Shown piece by piece: positions 17,595 through 26,455 of a stretch of DNA of 64,000 nt (position 1 is the stretch's first letter; each line of letters begins with the position of its first letter). Source of the DNA: Aliamphritea ceti. GTDB taxonomy: Bacteria; Pseudomonadota; Gammaproteobacteria; Pseudomonadales; Balneatricaceae. Below the pieces are notes generated by a model. That model did not search any database and was not told the origin of the DNA. It was given only the letters and a program-made list of their open reading frames with translations. A program made the translations under genes and the position numbers. The stretch spans positions 3,534,001-3,598,000 of the forward strand of contig NZ_AP025282.1 in assembly GCF_024347215.1 (NCBI RefSeq). The letters are read 5' to 3'.

Positions 17595-18842
17595 TTATGC
17601 AGACTTCCACCAGCGACGCGGCTCAACGTTCTCAGCCAACATATCGCGTGGAATTTCACGTGCGATTTTATGAATCGAGCTGTAAGTATCGTGTCCACCT
17701 GACCACTTATCCAGACGATTACGCCACTTCTCCCAAGGCTCTGGGTTAAACTCCGGCGCACAGATACGCTCTGCTTTCGCACGTTCTTCATCGGACAAAG
17801 CCGCTACACGAACATTGTGCTGATCAAATAACGTGCCTGGTAGTGATGGCGTCGTTGCACCAACAGTATTTACCAGTGCCGCTTCCTGTGCAGCCTGAAT
17901 CTTAACCTGTGTCAGGTATGCAGACTCCATTACTGCGTCTTGTAGCTCACCACTGAAGCTATCAAACAGTGCAGCATCCATCATGGTTGCTTCAGTACCG
18001 CAGAAAAAACGTAAATCGACAGACTGAGAAACCACAGGAGACATATTTGCATAGCCCACTGCTCCAGCCCATGTTTCCGCACCATCAATCAGACCCTGTT
18101 TCAGACCATCCAGCGTTTCAGACCAGGCGATAGGTACCGGATTAAGTTCCAATAGCTGCATCGCAATTCGACCCAACTGAGTACCGGTTACACGGTTCTT
18201 TGTACCGCGAAGCTGATCAATGCTGGTAATAAGAGGCTTATCTTCCCAACCAAGACCCATCTGTAAACCGCGCAGCTCACAATGAGAAAACAGGAATTGC
18301 AGACCATGACGGGTACGCAGAGGATCACGCAGCAGTTTCTGGCTATCAGGGTGATACAGGAAATGATACTGAGACGCCCGGGTTGGGAACATATAGGCGT
18401 AATCAAGAACGTTAAGATAAGGTGCACCACCTGCTGAATTCTGGGTGGATGCAGTGAACATATCAATAATGCCCTGCTGGGTTTTCTTTACACAGTTTAA
18501 CTGACCACAAATCTGATTATCGCCAACAAACTCTACGCGGATCTCACCATCAGTCCGGTCTTCCACATCTTTCAGAAAGTCGATGCAACCAGCACGCTCT
18601 ATCAATAAGTTATTTTCGTTAAAGCCAGACGCCCCGAAAGTAAGGGTATGTTTAGCTGCTTTTTTGTAGCGTTTCTTCGAATTATCGTCTGCAGCCTGCG
18701 CAAGCTGAGAAAGTGAAAAACTTCCCAACGCAGAAGCCGCCAGCATAGTAGAACTCAGACCATAAGTAGAAGCTACACGGAAGAAATCCCGACGGGAGAC
18801 TTTTTCCTGATTTGAATTGGATGCACTTACTCGCTTATTCAT
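17595..18842 (-). CDS. TRAP transporter substrate-binding protein with Tat signal (DctP type)
   Basis: 415 residues. The N-terminus carries SRRDFF (16-21), a hydrophobic stretch and a cleavage region near SQLAQA (about 45-50), so it is exported folded by the Tat system. The mature part is a DctP-type periplasmic binding protein, longer than usual. It is first in the dctPQM operon, divergent from an IclR regulator. With the GMC dehydrogenase beyond, the arrangement resembles iseKLM-iseR-iseJ isethionate loci, so a small sulfonate is a plausible ligand. A Tat-exported TRAP binding protein is less common than a Sec one. Start ATG 18842 has AAAGG upstream. Confidence 0.85.
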   Translation of the reverse strand: MNKRVSASNSNQEKVSRRDFFRVASTYGLSSTMLAASALGSFSLSQLAQAADDNSKKRYKKAAKHTLTFGASGFNENNLLIERAGCIDFLKDVEDRTDGEIRVEFVGDNQICGQLNCVKKTQQGIIDMFTASTQNSAGGAPYLNVLDYAYMFPTRASQYHFLYHPDSQKLLRDPLRTRHGLQFLFSHCELRGLQMGLGWEDKPLITSIDQLRGTKNRVTGTQLGRIAMQLLELNPVPIAWSETLDGLKQGLIDGAETWAGAVGYANMSPVVSQSVDLRFFCGTEATMMDAALFDSFSGELQDAVMESAYLTQVKIQAAQEAALVNTVGATTPSLPGTLFDQHNVRVAALSDEERAKAERICAPEFNPEPWEKWRNRLDKWSGGHDTYSSIHKIAREIPRDMLAENVEPRRWWKSA

Positions 18843-19325
18843 TGCATATACCTTTAGTTATTTTTATTGCGCTAAATTGGCGTATTGCTCAATGGACAAT
18901 ATAAATAAAACACAAGATTTACATGTTTTCAATTATATTATGATAATAAAAGTCTCGTTATTATTAATAAATGAAACAAAATACTCATCAAAAACGAGTA
19001 ATGATCCCTAAAAAACCTTCATCAAACACTTATCTGCATGAGGATAAACATATATAAAACAACAAGTTAATAACACGGACAGATTAAGTAAAAAGTGTTT
19101 TCATCTGTATATAAACGCTTACAAAAAAATATCAAAAAATAATAATTTCAAGAAAAAATATCTCAGTATTTTTACATTTATATTAATTACTTACTGTATC
19201 TAATTAATATAAATTCAGAAAAATTTATTAATAATTATATTTAAAACTTCATTTATTACTCCAAATGAGACTTTTAATACCGTAGAATAGCTATCAATAT
19301 AGTTAACTATCTGGAATTAACAGTC
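18843..19325. other. 483-bp AT-rich divergent promoter region
   Basis: Very AT-rich and without a gene. It separates the TRAP operon from the divergent iclR-type gene and must hold both promoters. Two palindromes, ATAGCTAT and ATAGTTAACTAT, lie close to the iclR start. Confidence 0.5.
19299..19310. promoter_or_regulatory. candidate IclR-type operator
   Basis: Perfect 12-bp palindrome ATAGTTAACTAT ends 15 bp before the iclR start codon, with ATAGCTAT just upstream. The position suits autoregulation; assignment to this regulator is inference. Confidence 0.35.
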
Positions 19326-20120
19326 ATGTCAGACTCAGAGAGTAAGGGTAAAAACTCCTCTATTCAGCGTGCTTTACACATACTGGAAATTGTTGCTAAC
19401 GCAAAGCAGCCTATTACCCCAACCGAGATTAACCGTGACCTTAACCTGCCTAAGCCAACCGTTCACCGTCTTTGTAGCCAACTGGAAGATGAAGGCTTTT
19501 TACAGGCGCGCATGGATGGCCGGGGTCTTCTACCAGGGCCTAAACTGAACGGTATTGCTTTAGGAATTCTGAGTAATAACGATTATTTGCGGGGCCAGCG
19601 ACACGTCATACTGCAACGTCTGTCTGAACAACTGGGTGAGACCTGTAACATTTCGATCCCAAATGGCGACCACATGATTTATTTTGACCGGGTTGAAACC
19701 CACTGGCCATTACGAATCCAGCTACAGATTAACGATCACGTCCCCCTTCACTGCACCGCCAGTGGCAAGCTGTTTCTCAGTGAAATGAGCAGTGTGCAGC
19801 GCTCTCGTCTGCTCAGTAAGCTGCCAATGGATGAACGCACTCCTAATACACTCACCAGTGCAGAGGCCCTTAAGCCGGTACTGAGTAAAATTCGAAAAGA
19901 AGGTATCGGGATAGATAACGAAGAGTTTTTTCAAGGCATGATTGCTGTGTCAGTGCCTATTCGTGATAAACAGGGCCGTTTATACGCCGCTCTGGCAATG
20001 CATGCACCAACAGCACGTATGAGTCTGGAAGAAGCCATCAGCAATGTACCAGCAATGCGTCAGGCGGCCACAGAGCTTGCTGAATTAATGGATGATGAAA
20101 GCACAAGTAATAACAGTTAA
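19326..20120 (+). CDS. IclR family transcriptional regulator
   Basis: 264 residues. A winged helix spans about residues 12-65 (SIQRALHILEIVANA, then TEINRDLNLPKPTVHRLC), followed by an IclR effector domain with LHCTASGKLFLSEM near 140 and AVSVPI near 203, all typical. It is divergent from the TRAP operon and convergent with the GMC dehydrogenase. IclR proteins usually sense a catabolic substrate; IseR of isethionate loci belongs to this family. No unusual residues are seen. The target genes are inferred from position. Confidence 0.9.
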   Translation: MSDSESKGKNSSIQRALHILEIVANAKQPITPTEINRDLNLPKPTVHRLCSQLEDEGFLQARMDGRGLLPGPKLNGIALGILSNNDYLRGQRHVILQRLSEQLGETCNISIPNGDHMIYFDRVETHWPLRIQLQINDHVPLHCTASGKLFLSEMSSVQRSRLLSKLPMDERTPNTLTSAEALKPVLSKIRKEGIGIDNEEFFQGMIAVSVPIRDKQGRLYAALAMHAPTARMSLEEAISNVPAMRQAATELAELMDDESTSNNS

Positions 20121-20130
20121 AGCAGCCACA

Positions 20131-20160
20131 AAAAAGCCTCCGGCGGTAAGGCTCGGAGGC
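20131..20160 (-). terminator. terminator of the GMC dehydrogenase gene
   Basis: Stem GCCTCCG/CGGAGGC followed on the minus strand by TTTTTTG. It sits in the short gap between convergent genes, 75 bp after the GMC stop. Confidence 0.8.
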
Positions 20161-20235
20161 GAAGGCTGAAACATATTCTCAAAGTTGAGAAGACCACCAG
20201 TATGGGTGCAGACTGGCAGCCAGTTGAAAGCAGGA

Positions 20236-21879
20236 TTAACCTGCTTTCGCAACGGCCATAGCGGCCGCATCTTCTTTCATCATATCTGCCGCTTTTTCAG
20301 CAATCATAATGGTTGGCGCGTTGGTATTACCTGACACGATTAGCGGCATGATAGAAGCATCTACTACCCGCAGACCTTCAATGCCATGCACCCGCAGACG
20401 GTCATCAACTACTGCCATATCATCATGACCCATCTTACAAGTACCGGTCGGATGATAAATCGTCGTCGCCCTGTTACGCGCATACTCCAGTAACTCTTCA
20501 TCCGTCTGATGCTGGATACCTGGCTCATGCTCTTCCTGTATTAGTGGCTTAAGAGCCGGTGCATTCACAATACTGCGAGTAACCTTAATCGATTCAATCG
20601 CGGTTTTCTGATCCTCTTCAGTGGCCAGATAGTTCGGGTGAATCGCCGGATATTCCGCCGGATTATTACTCTTCAATTCAATGTGACCTGTACTGGTCGG
20701 CCGTAACTGACACACCGATGCAGTAAACGCAGAGAAGCGATGTGTTCCTTCTGCCGGCTTATCTGCACTCAAAGGCTGCAGATGATACTGAATGTCGGGA
20801 CGCTGCATTGCCTGGTCAGTTTTGGTAAAGATACACACCTGACTCGCAGCCATAGTCAGCGGACCGGTGCGGAATAAAGCATATTCAAGCCCCATCATCA
20901 CTTTACGAATAGGATTATTCACTTCGTCATTTAAAGTAATCGGCTTGTTAACCTTATAGATGGTACGGATCTGCAGATGGTCCTGAAGATTTTTACCTAC
21001 GCCCGGAACGTGTTTAACCACATCAATTCCATGACGCGCTAACTCATCCTGATCACCAATACCTGACAGCATTAAGGTTTGTGGTGAGTTTATTGCTCCA
21101 GCACTCAGAACAATCTCTTTGTTACATTTGATTGTATGACTTATGCCTTTAATGTTGACTGTCAGACCGACCGCACGGTTACCGTCAAACTCAATACGCT
21201 CAACCAGAGCATTCGTCTGCGCACTCAGATTAGGACGTTTCAGCGCCGGCCGTAAAAAGCCTACCGCCGTACTACAGCGTGTGCCATTACGGTTGATCGT
21301 CAACTGAAAATAGCCAACGCCTTCCTGGGTCTCACCATTACTGTCTTCATTGCGTGGGATGCCGACCTGTTCAGCTGCATCAATAAACTTGTCACACAAC
21401 TCACGGCGGATTTTAATATTTGAAACCTGAAGCGGACCACCAACGCCATGATAGTCGTTTGCGCCACGCTCCTGATCTTCTGATTTTTTGAAGTAAGGCA
21501 GAATATCTTCGTACGACCAGCCTTTATTCCCCAACGCAGCCCAGTCATCGTAGTCTTCTTTCTGACCTCTTACGTAAAGCAAACCATTCAGGGAACTGGA
21601 ACCACCCAGAACTTTACCCCGTGGCCATTCCAAACGGCGGCCATTAATACCTGGATCCGGTTCCGTTTTATAACACCAGTCGGTTTTTGGATTGTGCATG
21701 GTTTTGAAGTAACCAATTGGCACGTGAATCCAGGGATTAGAATCCTTATTACCCGCCTCTAACAATAAGACGCTGCTATTTGAATCTTCTGACAACCGGT
21801 TCGCCATTACACAACCTGCTGAGCCGGCGCCAATTACGATGTAGTCATATGCTTGTTGTAGAGACATCAGCATTACCAT
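20236..21879 (-). CDS. GMC family FAD-dependent alcohol dehydrogenase (choline dehydrogenase-like, possibly isethionate dehydrogenase)
   Basis: 547 residues. The ADP-binding motif GAGSAG is at 17-22, the GMC signature GGSSSLNGLLYVRG near 90-105, and the catalytic pair is His476 (YHPTGTCKMG) and Asn520 (GNTNAP). Such flavoproteins oxidise a primary alcohol to an aldehyde and feed electrons to the respiratory chain. BetA (choline) and IseJ (isethionate) are both in this family and cannot be told apart by eye. An IclR gene and a TRAP operon beside it favour IseJ, and no betB-like gene is adjacent. ATGs at 21879, 21873 and 21867 are all possible starts; the ribosome site is weak. Confidence 0.85.
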   Translation of the reverse strand: MVMLMSLQQAYDYIVIGAGSAGCVMANRLSEDSNSSVLLLEAGNKDSNPWIHVPIGYFKTMHNPKTDWCYKTEPDPGINGRRLEWPRGKVLGGSSSLNGLLYVRGQKEDYDDWAALGNKGWSYEDILPYFKKSEDQERGANDYHGVGGPLQVSNIKIRRELCDKFIDAAEQVGIPRNEDSNGETQEGVGYFQLTINRNGTRCSTAVGFLRPALKRPNLSAQTNALVERIEFDGNRAVGLTVNIKGISHTIKCNKEIVLSAGAINSPQTLMLSGIGDQDELARHGIDVVKHVPGVGKNLQDHLQIRTIYKVNKPITLNDEVNNPIRKVMMGLEYALFRTGPLTMAASQVCIFTKTDQAMQRPDIQYHLQPLSADKPAEGTHRFSAFTASVCQLRPTSTGHIELKSNNPAEYPAIHPNYLATEEDQKTAIESIKVTRSIVNAPALKPLIQEEHEPGIQHQTDEELLEYARNRATTIYHPTGTCKMGHDDMAVVDDRLRVHGIEGLRVVDASIMPLIVSGNTNAPTIMIAEKAADMMKEDAAAMAVAKAG

Positions 21880-22252
21880 TTCTCTGCGTGTTACTTACTG
21901 AAAAATCATATCCAAAGCAGAATTCCAGTTACAACACCTTTGTTATTGTTCTCGGACGCCCCTGTTAAAGGGCGCCCGGCCTTACTGCTGTCACGCCAAG
22001 GCATCAGAAACTTGTCTTTCTGATACACAAAGTATCATTTTAATTTAATAAAAAATCAACATTTTTTATTAATTACGGAATTATAAGTCTCATTTTTGTT
22101 GATAAATGTTGATAATTCATGCTTTGTGATCCATGATTGTTTACACAGGTACTTATATAAAAGCGTCATCCTATGGCGATCTGAGCACAGGCCCGATAAC
22201 ATATGCGCATTTGTCGTGCTCCACCTGCAACAACTGATAGGTAGCCAAAACT
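21880..22252. other. 373-bp divergent region between the GMC and MocR genes
   Basis: Structured leader. Near the GMC side is a GG.CGCCC/GGGCGCCC stem (21955-21978). Then come two stems that share bases, ATCAGAAA/TTTCTGAT (22003-22024) and TGATAC/GTATCA (22021-22036), so they exclude each other. An inverted and two direct TGTTGAT copies follow toward the MocR gene. Confidence 0.45.
22055..22116. promoter_or_regulatory. candidate MocR-type operator (TGTTGAT repeats)
   Basis: ATCAACA at 22055-22061 is inverted relative to two head-to-tail copies TGTTGATAAA (22097-22106) and TGTTGATAAT (22107-22116). MocR-family regulators such as TauR, GabR and PdxR bind direct and inverted repeats in divergent promoters, which fits. 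Not proven. Confidence 0.45.
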
Positions 22253-23728
22253 ATGTCAGCACTCTTCCATCTGGATCGTGAAAACAGCGCCGCCACGCTG
22301 CAACAACAGATCCGGGAACAACTGGTTAACGCCATTCTTGGCGGCTATCTGCCACTTGATGAGCCTCTGCCATCCAGTCGTGGACTGGCTAAATCTCTTA
22401 ATGTTGCCCGTAATACCATCGTACTTGTATATGATGAGTTAGCTGCCGATGGTTACCTGATATCCAAAGAACGCAGTGGTTATTACGTCGATCCTGATTT
22501 TCTGGCAAAAAAACTTTCCGGAAGTGACCAGGCTGCCCCTGCCGCTGATGAATCTGCAGATAAGGTTGACTGGCATAGCAAATTAAAAGTACTGCCCAGC
22601 ACACAAAAGAATCCCAGCCTGGCCCATGCATGGCAGAGCTACCCTTTTCCATTTGTTTATGGGCAGTTGGACTCAAAGCTTTTCCCCATCGATAACTGGC
22701 GTAAATGCTGGCGTGACGCAGTCAGTGTTCAGGCCATCCGGGACTGGACCTCAGACCGCTACGACAGTGACGATCCATTACTGATAGAACAGATACAAAA
22801 ACGTATATTGCCTAACCGCGGGATTCAGGCCGATCCGGAAGAAATTCTGATTACTGTCGGCTCACAGCAAGCTATCTATTTACTGGCTCAGTTACTGCTG
22901 GATAAAAGCAGCTGCTTTGGCATAGAAGATCCCGGCTATGTCAGCGCCGCTCATATTGCTGCTGTGTTTGGAGCCAAAGTCGCCAGCCTTGAAGTGGATG
23001 AACACGGCCTGATGGTTGATGATCGCCTGAATTGCTGCGACGCTCTGTATATTACACCCAGTTACCAGTGCCCTACGACAGTCACTATGCCCCTGGAACG
23101 CCGCAGAGCATTACTGAATAAAGCCAAAGAAGAAGATTTCATCGTCATTGAAGATGACTATGAGATGGAAATGAATTACGACACGAACCCTACACCGGCG
23201 CTGAAAAGCCTCGACTGTAATGACCGGGTTTTATATATCGGAAGTTTGTCCAAAACCCTAGCTCCAGGCCTGCGTATGGGCTTTATGGTAGGACCAAAAA
23301 CATTGATTCAGGAAGCACGTAACTTACGCCAATTAATGGTGCGGCACCCTCCCCTTAACAACCAGCGAGCAGTCGCTTTATTTCTGGCTCAGGGATATCA
23401 CGATGCATTATTACGCAAACTGGCCCGTGCCTTTCAACAACGTAGTGAAATCATGGCTGCAGCGTTGGATACACACTTACCTGGTAGCTACACGCAACCC
23501 AGCGGTGGTTCTTCTTTCTGGTGTAAGTTACCAGAACATATCGACGCCGCAGAATTAAAGCGTAAAGCCACCAAAGATGGCCTGCTAATTATCTCCGGTG
23601 ACAGTTATCACTTTGCAACTAACCTGCCAAAGAACTATATAAAATTGGGTTTTTCTGCGATTACGCCAGAAGCCATCGAGCCGGGCATACGAAAACTTGC
23701 CCGGCATATTGATGCATTAACCGAATAG
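22253..23728 (+). CDS. MocR family regulator (GntR helix-turn-helix fused to aminotransferase domain)
   Basis: 491 residues. A GntR winged helix occupies about 12-80 (LPSSRGLAKSLNVARNTIVL), then a fold-type I aminotransferase domain with the PLP lysine Lys334 in GSLSKTLAPG. MocR proteins such as TauR, GabR, PdxR and DdlR sense amino compounds through PLP. The gene is divergent from the GMC dehydrogenase and convergent with a PLP decarboxylase. A TauR-like role in taurine or sulfonate metabolism is suggested by the surroundings but cannot be separated from the other MocR subgroups by eye. Confidence 0.9.
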   Translation: MSALFHLDRENSAATLQQQIREQLVNAILGGYLPLDEPLPSSRGLAKSLNVARNTIVLVYDELAADGYLISKERSGYYVDPDFLAKKLSGSDQAAPAADESADKVDWHSKLKVLPSTQKNPSLAHAWQSYPFPFVYGQLDSKLFPIDNWRKCWRDAVSVQAIRDWTSDRYDSDDPLLIEQIQKRILPNRGIQADPEEILITVGSQQAIYLLAQLLLDKSSCFGIEDPGYVSAAHIAAVFGAKVASLEVDEHGLMVDDRLNCCDALYITPSYQCPTTVTMPLERRRALLNKAKEEDFIVIEDDYEMEMNYDTNPTPALKSLDCNDRVLYIGSLSKTLAPGLRMGFMVGPKTLIQEARNLRQLMVRHPPLNNQRAVALFLAQGYHDALLRKLARAFQQRSEIMAAALDTHLPGSYTQPSGGSSFWCKLPEHIDAAELKRKATKDGLLIISGDSYHFATNLPKNYIKLGFSAITPEAIEPGIRKLARHIDALTE

Positions 23729-23750
23729 ATAATACTTAATCAAACCTTTC

Positions 23751-25154
23751 TCAATATTCACCGCTGGCCATTAACGCTTTGCCAGTGGTGATACACGCTT
23801 CCAGAAAACGCTCGATGTTCTGACTCTGCGCCGCATCATTCGCCAGTATCAAGCGAATTCCGCTGCGGCCTTTATACTGTGCATAGTCCACGTACGCACC
23901 GCCATTACGCATCATAGTTTTAGTGATCGCAATGTTTAAACGGCGAAGTGTTTGCTCATCATCCAGCCCTTCTGGCTTATAACGAAACACCACATTCAGA
24001 TAGACTGATGGGGCTATCATTTCCAGCTGAGCACTCTGCTCAACCTGCGCGACACACTGAGCTTTAAGCCCCTGAAGATAATCGATCTTCGCCGCAAAGC
24101 CTTTATTACCAATAGCTTTCCAACTTAACCAAACCTTCAGAGAGTCTGCCCGACGACCACATTGCATAGAACGCTCACCCAAATTAAATGCCGCATTCTC
24201 ATCATTGTGGAACAGGTACTCACCACCACCGCCGCTAAAACATTCTGTCAGTAAGCCAGCCTGTTTAACCAGAATTACCGCTGCAGTGATTGGCACGTTC
24301 ATCAGTTTATGCGCATCCCATGCAAAGGAATCAGCCAAACCAGAATCCGCCAGCAAATGCCGGGACTCTTCAGAAAACAACACCGGCGCCCCCCAGGCAC
24401 CATCAATGTGCAGCCAAAGGTCATACTTATCTGCAACGGCACGGCATGGCACGACAGGGTCGTAAGCGCCAACAACCGTTGTTCCTGCTGTGAGGCTGAT
24501 ATAGAACGGCTGATGTCCTGCTGCCAGACTTGTTTCAATTGCAGCTTCCAGTGCTACAGGACACATACGGCCTTCAGCATCTGTCGCAACCGCAACCAGA
24601 TTATCTGAGCCAATACCCAAAACGTTCACTGCTTTCTGCGCAGAATAATGTGCCTGATCAGACACATAAGCGATTAAACGACGACCGTCTGCGCCACGAG
24701 TCTTATATTCAGGACAAGCTTTGTGACGCGCCAGCATCATGCCGATAAGGTTAGCCTGACTACCACCAGATACCATAAGGCCGTCACCTTCAGTGAAGCC
24801 TACCAGCGCATTCCAACTCTTAATCAGTTCCAGCTCCATCAGGGTTGCAACCGGTCCTACCTGATAGGTATGCATAGTTGCATTGCTTAAGCTGGTTACC
24901 CAGTCACCCAGCAATGCTGGCTCGTTTCGACCAGAGTAAAGCAGTTTGAAGTAATCTGCCTGAGAGCTGTCAGGGTTGTAATGCAGATAATCCTTTACAG
25001 CCTGCTCCAGGGTTTCCAGGTCAGCACCATCCTGCTGCAAGCTCAAATCCAGTTTCTGTTGTAGCTCAGATGCCGCCGGCGCCTGTACAACAGGCCGGTC
25101 GCCACGGGTAAAGTCCGTCACGGCACGGTTGAGAATATCCAGATAAGCTTGCAT
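23751..25154 (-). CDS. PLP-dependent group II decarboxylase
   Basis: 467 residues, of the glutamate, aspartate, cysteine-sulfinate and aromatic amino-acid decarboxylase superfamily. The visible active site has His169 (SDQAHYS, stacks on PLP), Asp251 (HIDGAWG) and Lys283 (WDAHKLMNVP, Schiff base). It is shorter than GadB-type enzymes, lacking C-terminal extensions. The substrate cannot be read directly. In this sulfonate-like setting, cysteine sulfinate or cysteate (giving hypotaurine or taurine) is possible, but glutamate, aspartate or 2,4-diaminobutyrate enzymes look similar. GGAG lies seven bases before the ATG. A LysR gene is directly upstream on the same strand. Confidence 0.85.
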   Translation of the reverse strand: MQAYLDILNRAVTDFTRGDRPVVQAPAASELQQKLDLSLQQDGADLETLEQAVKDYLHYNPDSSQADYFKLLYSGRNEPALLGDWVTSLSNATMHTYQVGPVATLMELELIKSWNALVGFTEGDGLMVSGGSQANLIGMMLARHKACPEYKTRGADGRRLIAYVSDQAHYSAQKAVNVLGIGSDNLVAVATDAEGRMCPVALEAAIETSLAAGHQPFYISLTAGTTVVGAYDPVVPCRAVADKYDLWLHIDGAWGAPVLFSEESRHLLADSGLADSFAWDAHKLMNVPITAAVILVKQAGLLTECFSGGGGEYLFHNDENAAFNLGERSMQCGRRADSLKVWLSWKAIGNKGFAAKIDYLQGLKAQCVAQVEQSAQLEMIAPSVYLNVVFRYKPEGLDDEQTLRRLNIAITKTMMRNGGAYVDYAQYKGRSGIRLILANDAAQSQNIERFLEACITTGKALMASGEY

Positions 25155-25281
25155 AGCGTTACTCCAAGAGGCAATTCAATCATTGCCCGGGAGTATAGGC
25201 GGCTGAAGCAAAACAGCTCCAATGCTATTTTGCTTAGCAGTGGTTACTATTCGGCATAGCCTCAGAAAAAGGCAGTATTCA

Positions 25282-26169
25282 TCAGCCTTGTAGGTGGTTC
25301 CAGAAAGCCTCACAAGCAGCGTTTGCAGGTTTACCTAAGCGATACAATTTAATCGACAATTCAACACAATCGAATGGCGCTGGCAGTATCGTTAACTGGC
25401 CCGATGCCAGCTCCTGAGCAACCAGGCTTTCCGGAACCCATGCCATACCATGCCCTTTCAACACTAATGCTTTAAGAGCTTCTGACAATGCATTCTCACA
25501 GACAGAATGCAGCTTTGCTTTATCTGTCAAACCCGATAAACAGCGCTGTTGTAACAAACGTCCAAAGAAAGATTCAGCGGGATGACTGAGCAAGCGCACT
25601 GGCTGTTGTAAGTCGCCACCAAACATTGGCTGTCCATCTTTCACCAGTGAAACAGGTATTAAGCGGTCATGGCCAACATCCAGGTTTTCAATATCATCCC
25701 GTTGCATTTGCTGAAAGACTTCATGGCTGGCATAGCTCAGCAAAAAGTCACCATTGCCACTTAAAAAAGCATCCATCGCATCATGCAGATTGCCGGCATC
25801 TACTTTAATAAGCGTATCTGAGCCTGAGGTTTCCAGTGTTTGCATCCAGTCAGGGAAAAACGAAACTGCCAGTGCATGCTGAGAAATCACCTGGACCTGT
25901 TCCCGGGGCTGACTGATCGCTTGCATCTGCTGCCGCACAGCATAGGTCTGATTAATCAACAGCTGAGCCTGCTCAGCAAAAGCAACGCCGGTTGGAGTGA
26001 GGGTTGTTGGATATTGATCACGATCGACCAGACTGACGCCTAACCAGTTTTCCAGCGACCTGATACGCCGACTAAATGCAGGCTGAGTAACAAAGCGAGA
26101 CTCCGCTGCTTTAGAAAAACTGCCATGCTCAACCAGTGCTATAAAATCAATCAGCCACTTAAGTTCCAT
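25282..26169 (-). CDS. LysR family transcriptional regulator
   Basis: 295 residues. An N-terminal winged helix (residues 3-60, FSKAAESRFVTQPAFSRRIR) is followed by a LysR effector domain. It lies 127 bp upstream of the decarboxylase on the same strand and is divergent from hpsN, so it may control either. Resemblance to HypT/YjiE-like LysR proteins was noticed in the N-terminus but is not firm. The start has AAGGG upstream. Confidence 0.88.
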   Translation of the reverse strand: MELKWLIDFIALVEHGSFSKAAESRFVTQPAFSRRIRSLENWLGVSLVDRDQYPTTLTPTGVAFAEQAQLLINQTYAVRQQMQAISQPREQVQVISQHALAVSFFPDWMQTLETSGSDTLIKVDAGNLHDAMDAFLSGNGDFLLSYASHEVFQQMQRDDIENLDVGHDRLIPVSLVKDGQPMFGGDLQQPVRLLSHPAESFFGRLLQQRCLSGLTDKAKLHSVCENALSEALKALVLKGHGMAWVPESLVAQELASGQLTILPAPFDCVELSIKLYRLGKPANAACEAFWNHLQG

Positions 26170-26249
26170 TCGTTACCCTTAGAAAGTTACAACCTGTCAT
26201 CCGCACTATACAGCATCACTGCCATGAATCGAGAATCATTAACATTTAA

Positions 26250-26267
26250 AGACAAATTATATTGTCT
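26250..26267. promoter_or_regulatory. candidate LysR operator upstream of hpsN
   Basis: Perfect inverted repeat AGACAA-N6-TTGTCT in the 286-bp divergent gap between the LysR gene and hpsN. Placement and AT-rich spacer suit a LysR site. Confidence 0.4.
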
Positions 26268-26455
26268 CTACTACCTTTACGTTATAGCCGACACGCCTTA
26301 GCAGACGGAAGCTATGCAAAAAAGTAACCGCCGAATATCAAAAATAGTATTGGTCAGCTTCAGTCCGCCCTTCTACTATCGGTATCAATAACAAACATCA
26401 GATATCGCAGAACATATTCCCTGCAGATAGATTTGATAAGCTGACGAGGTGGGCC

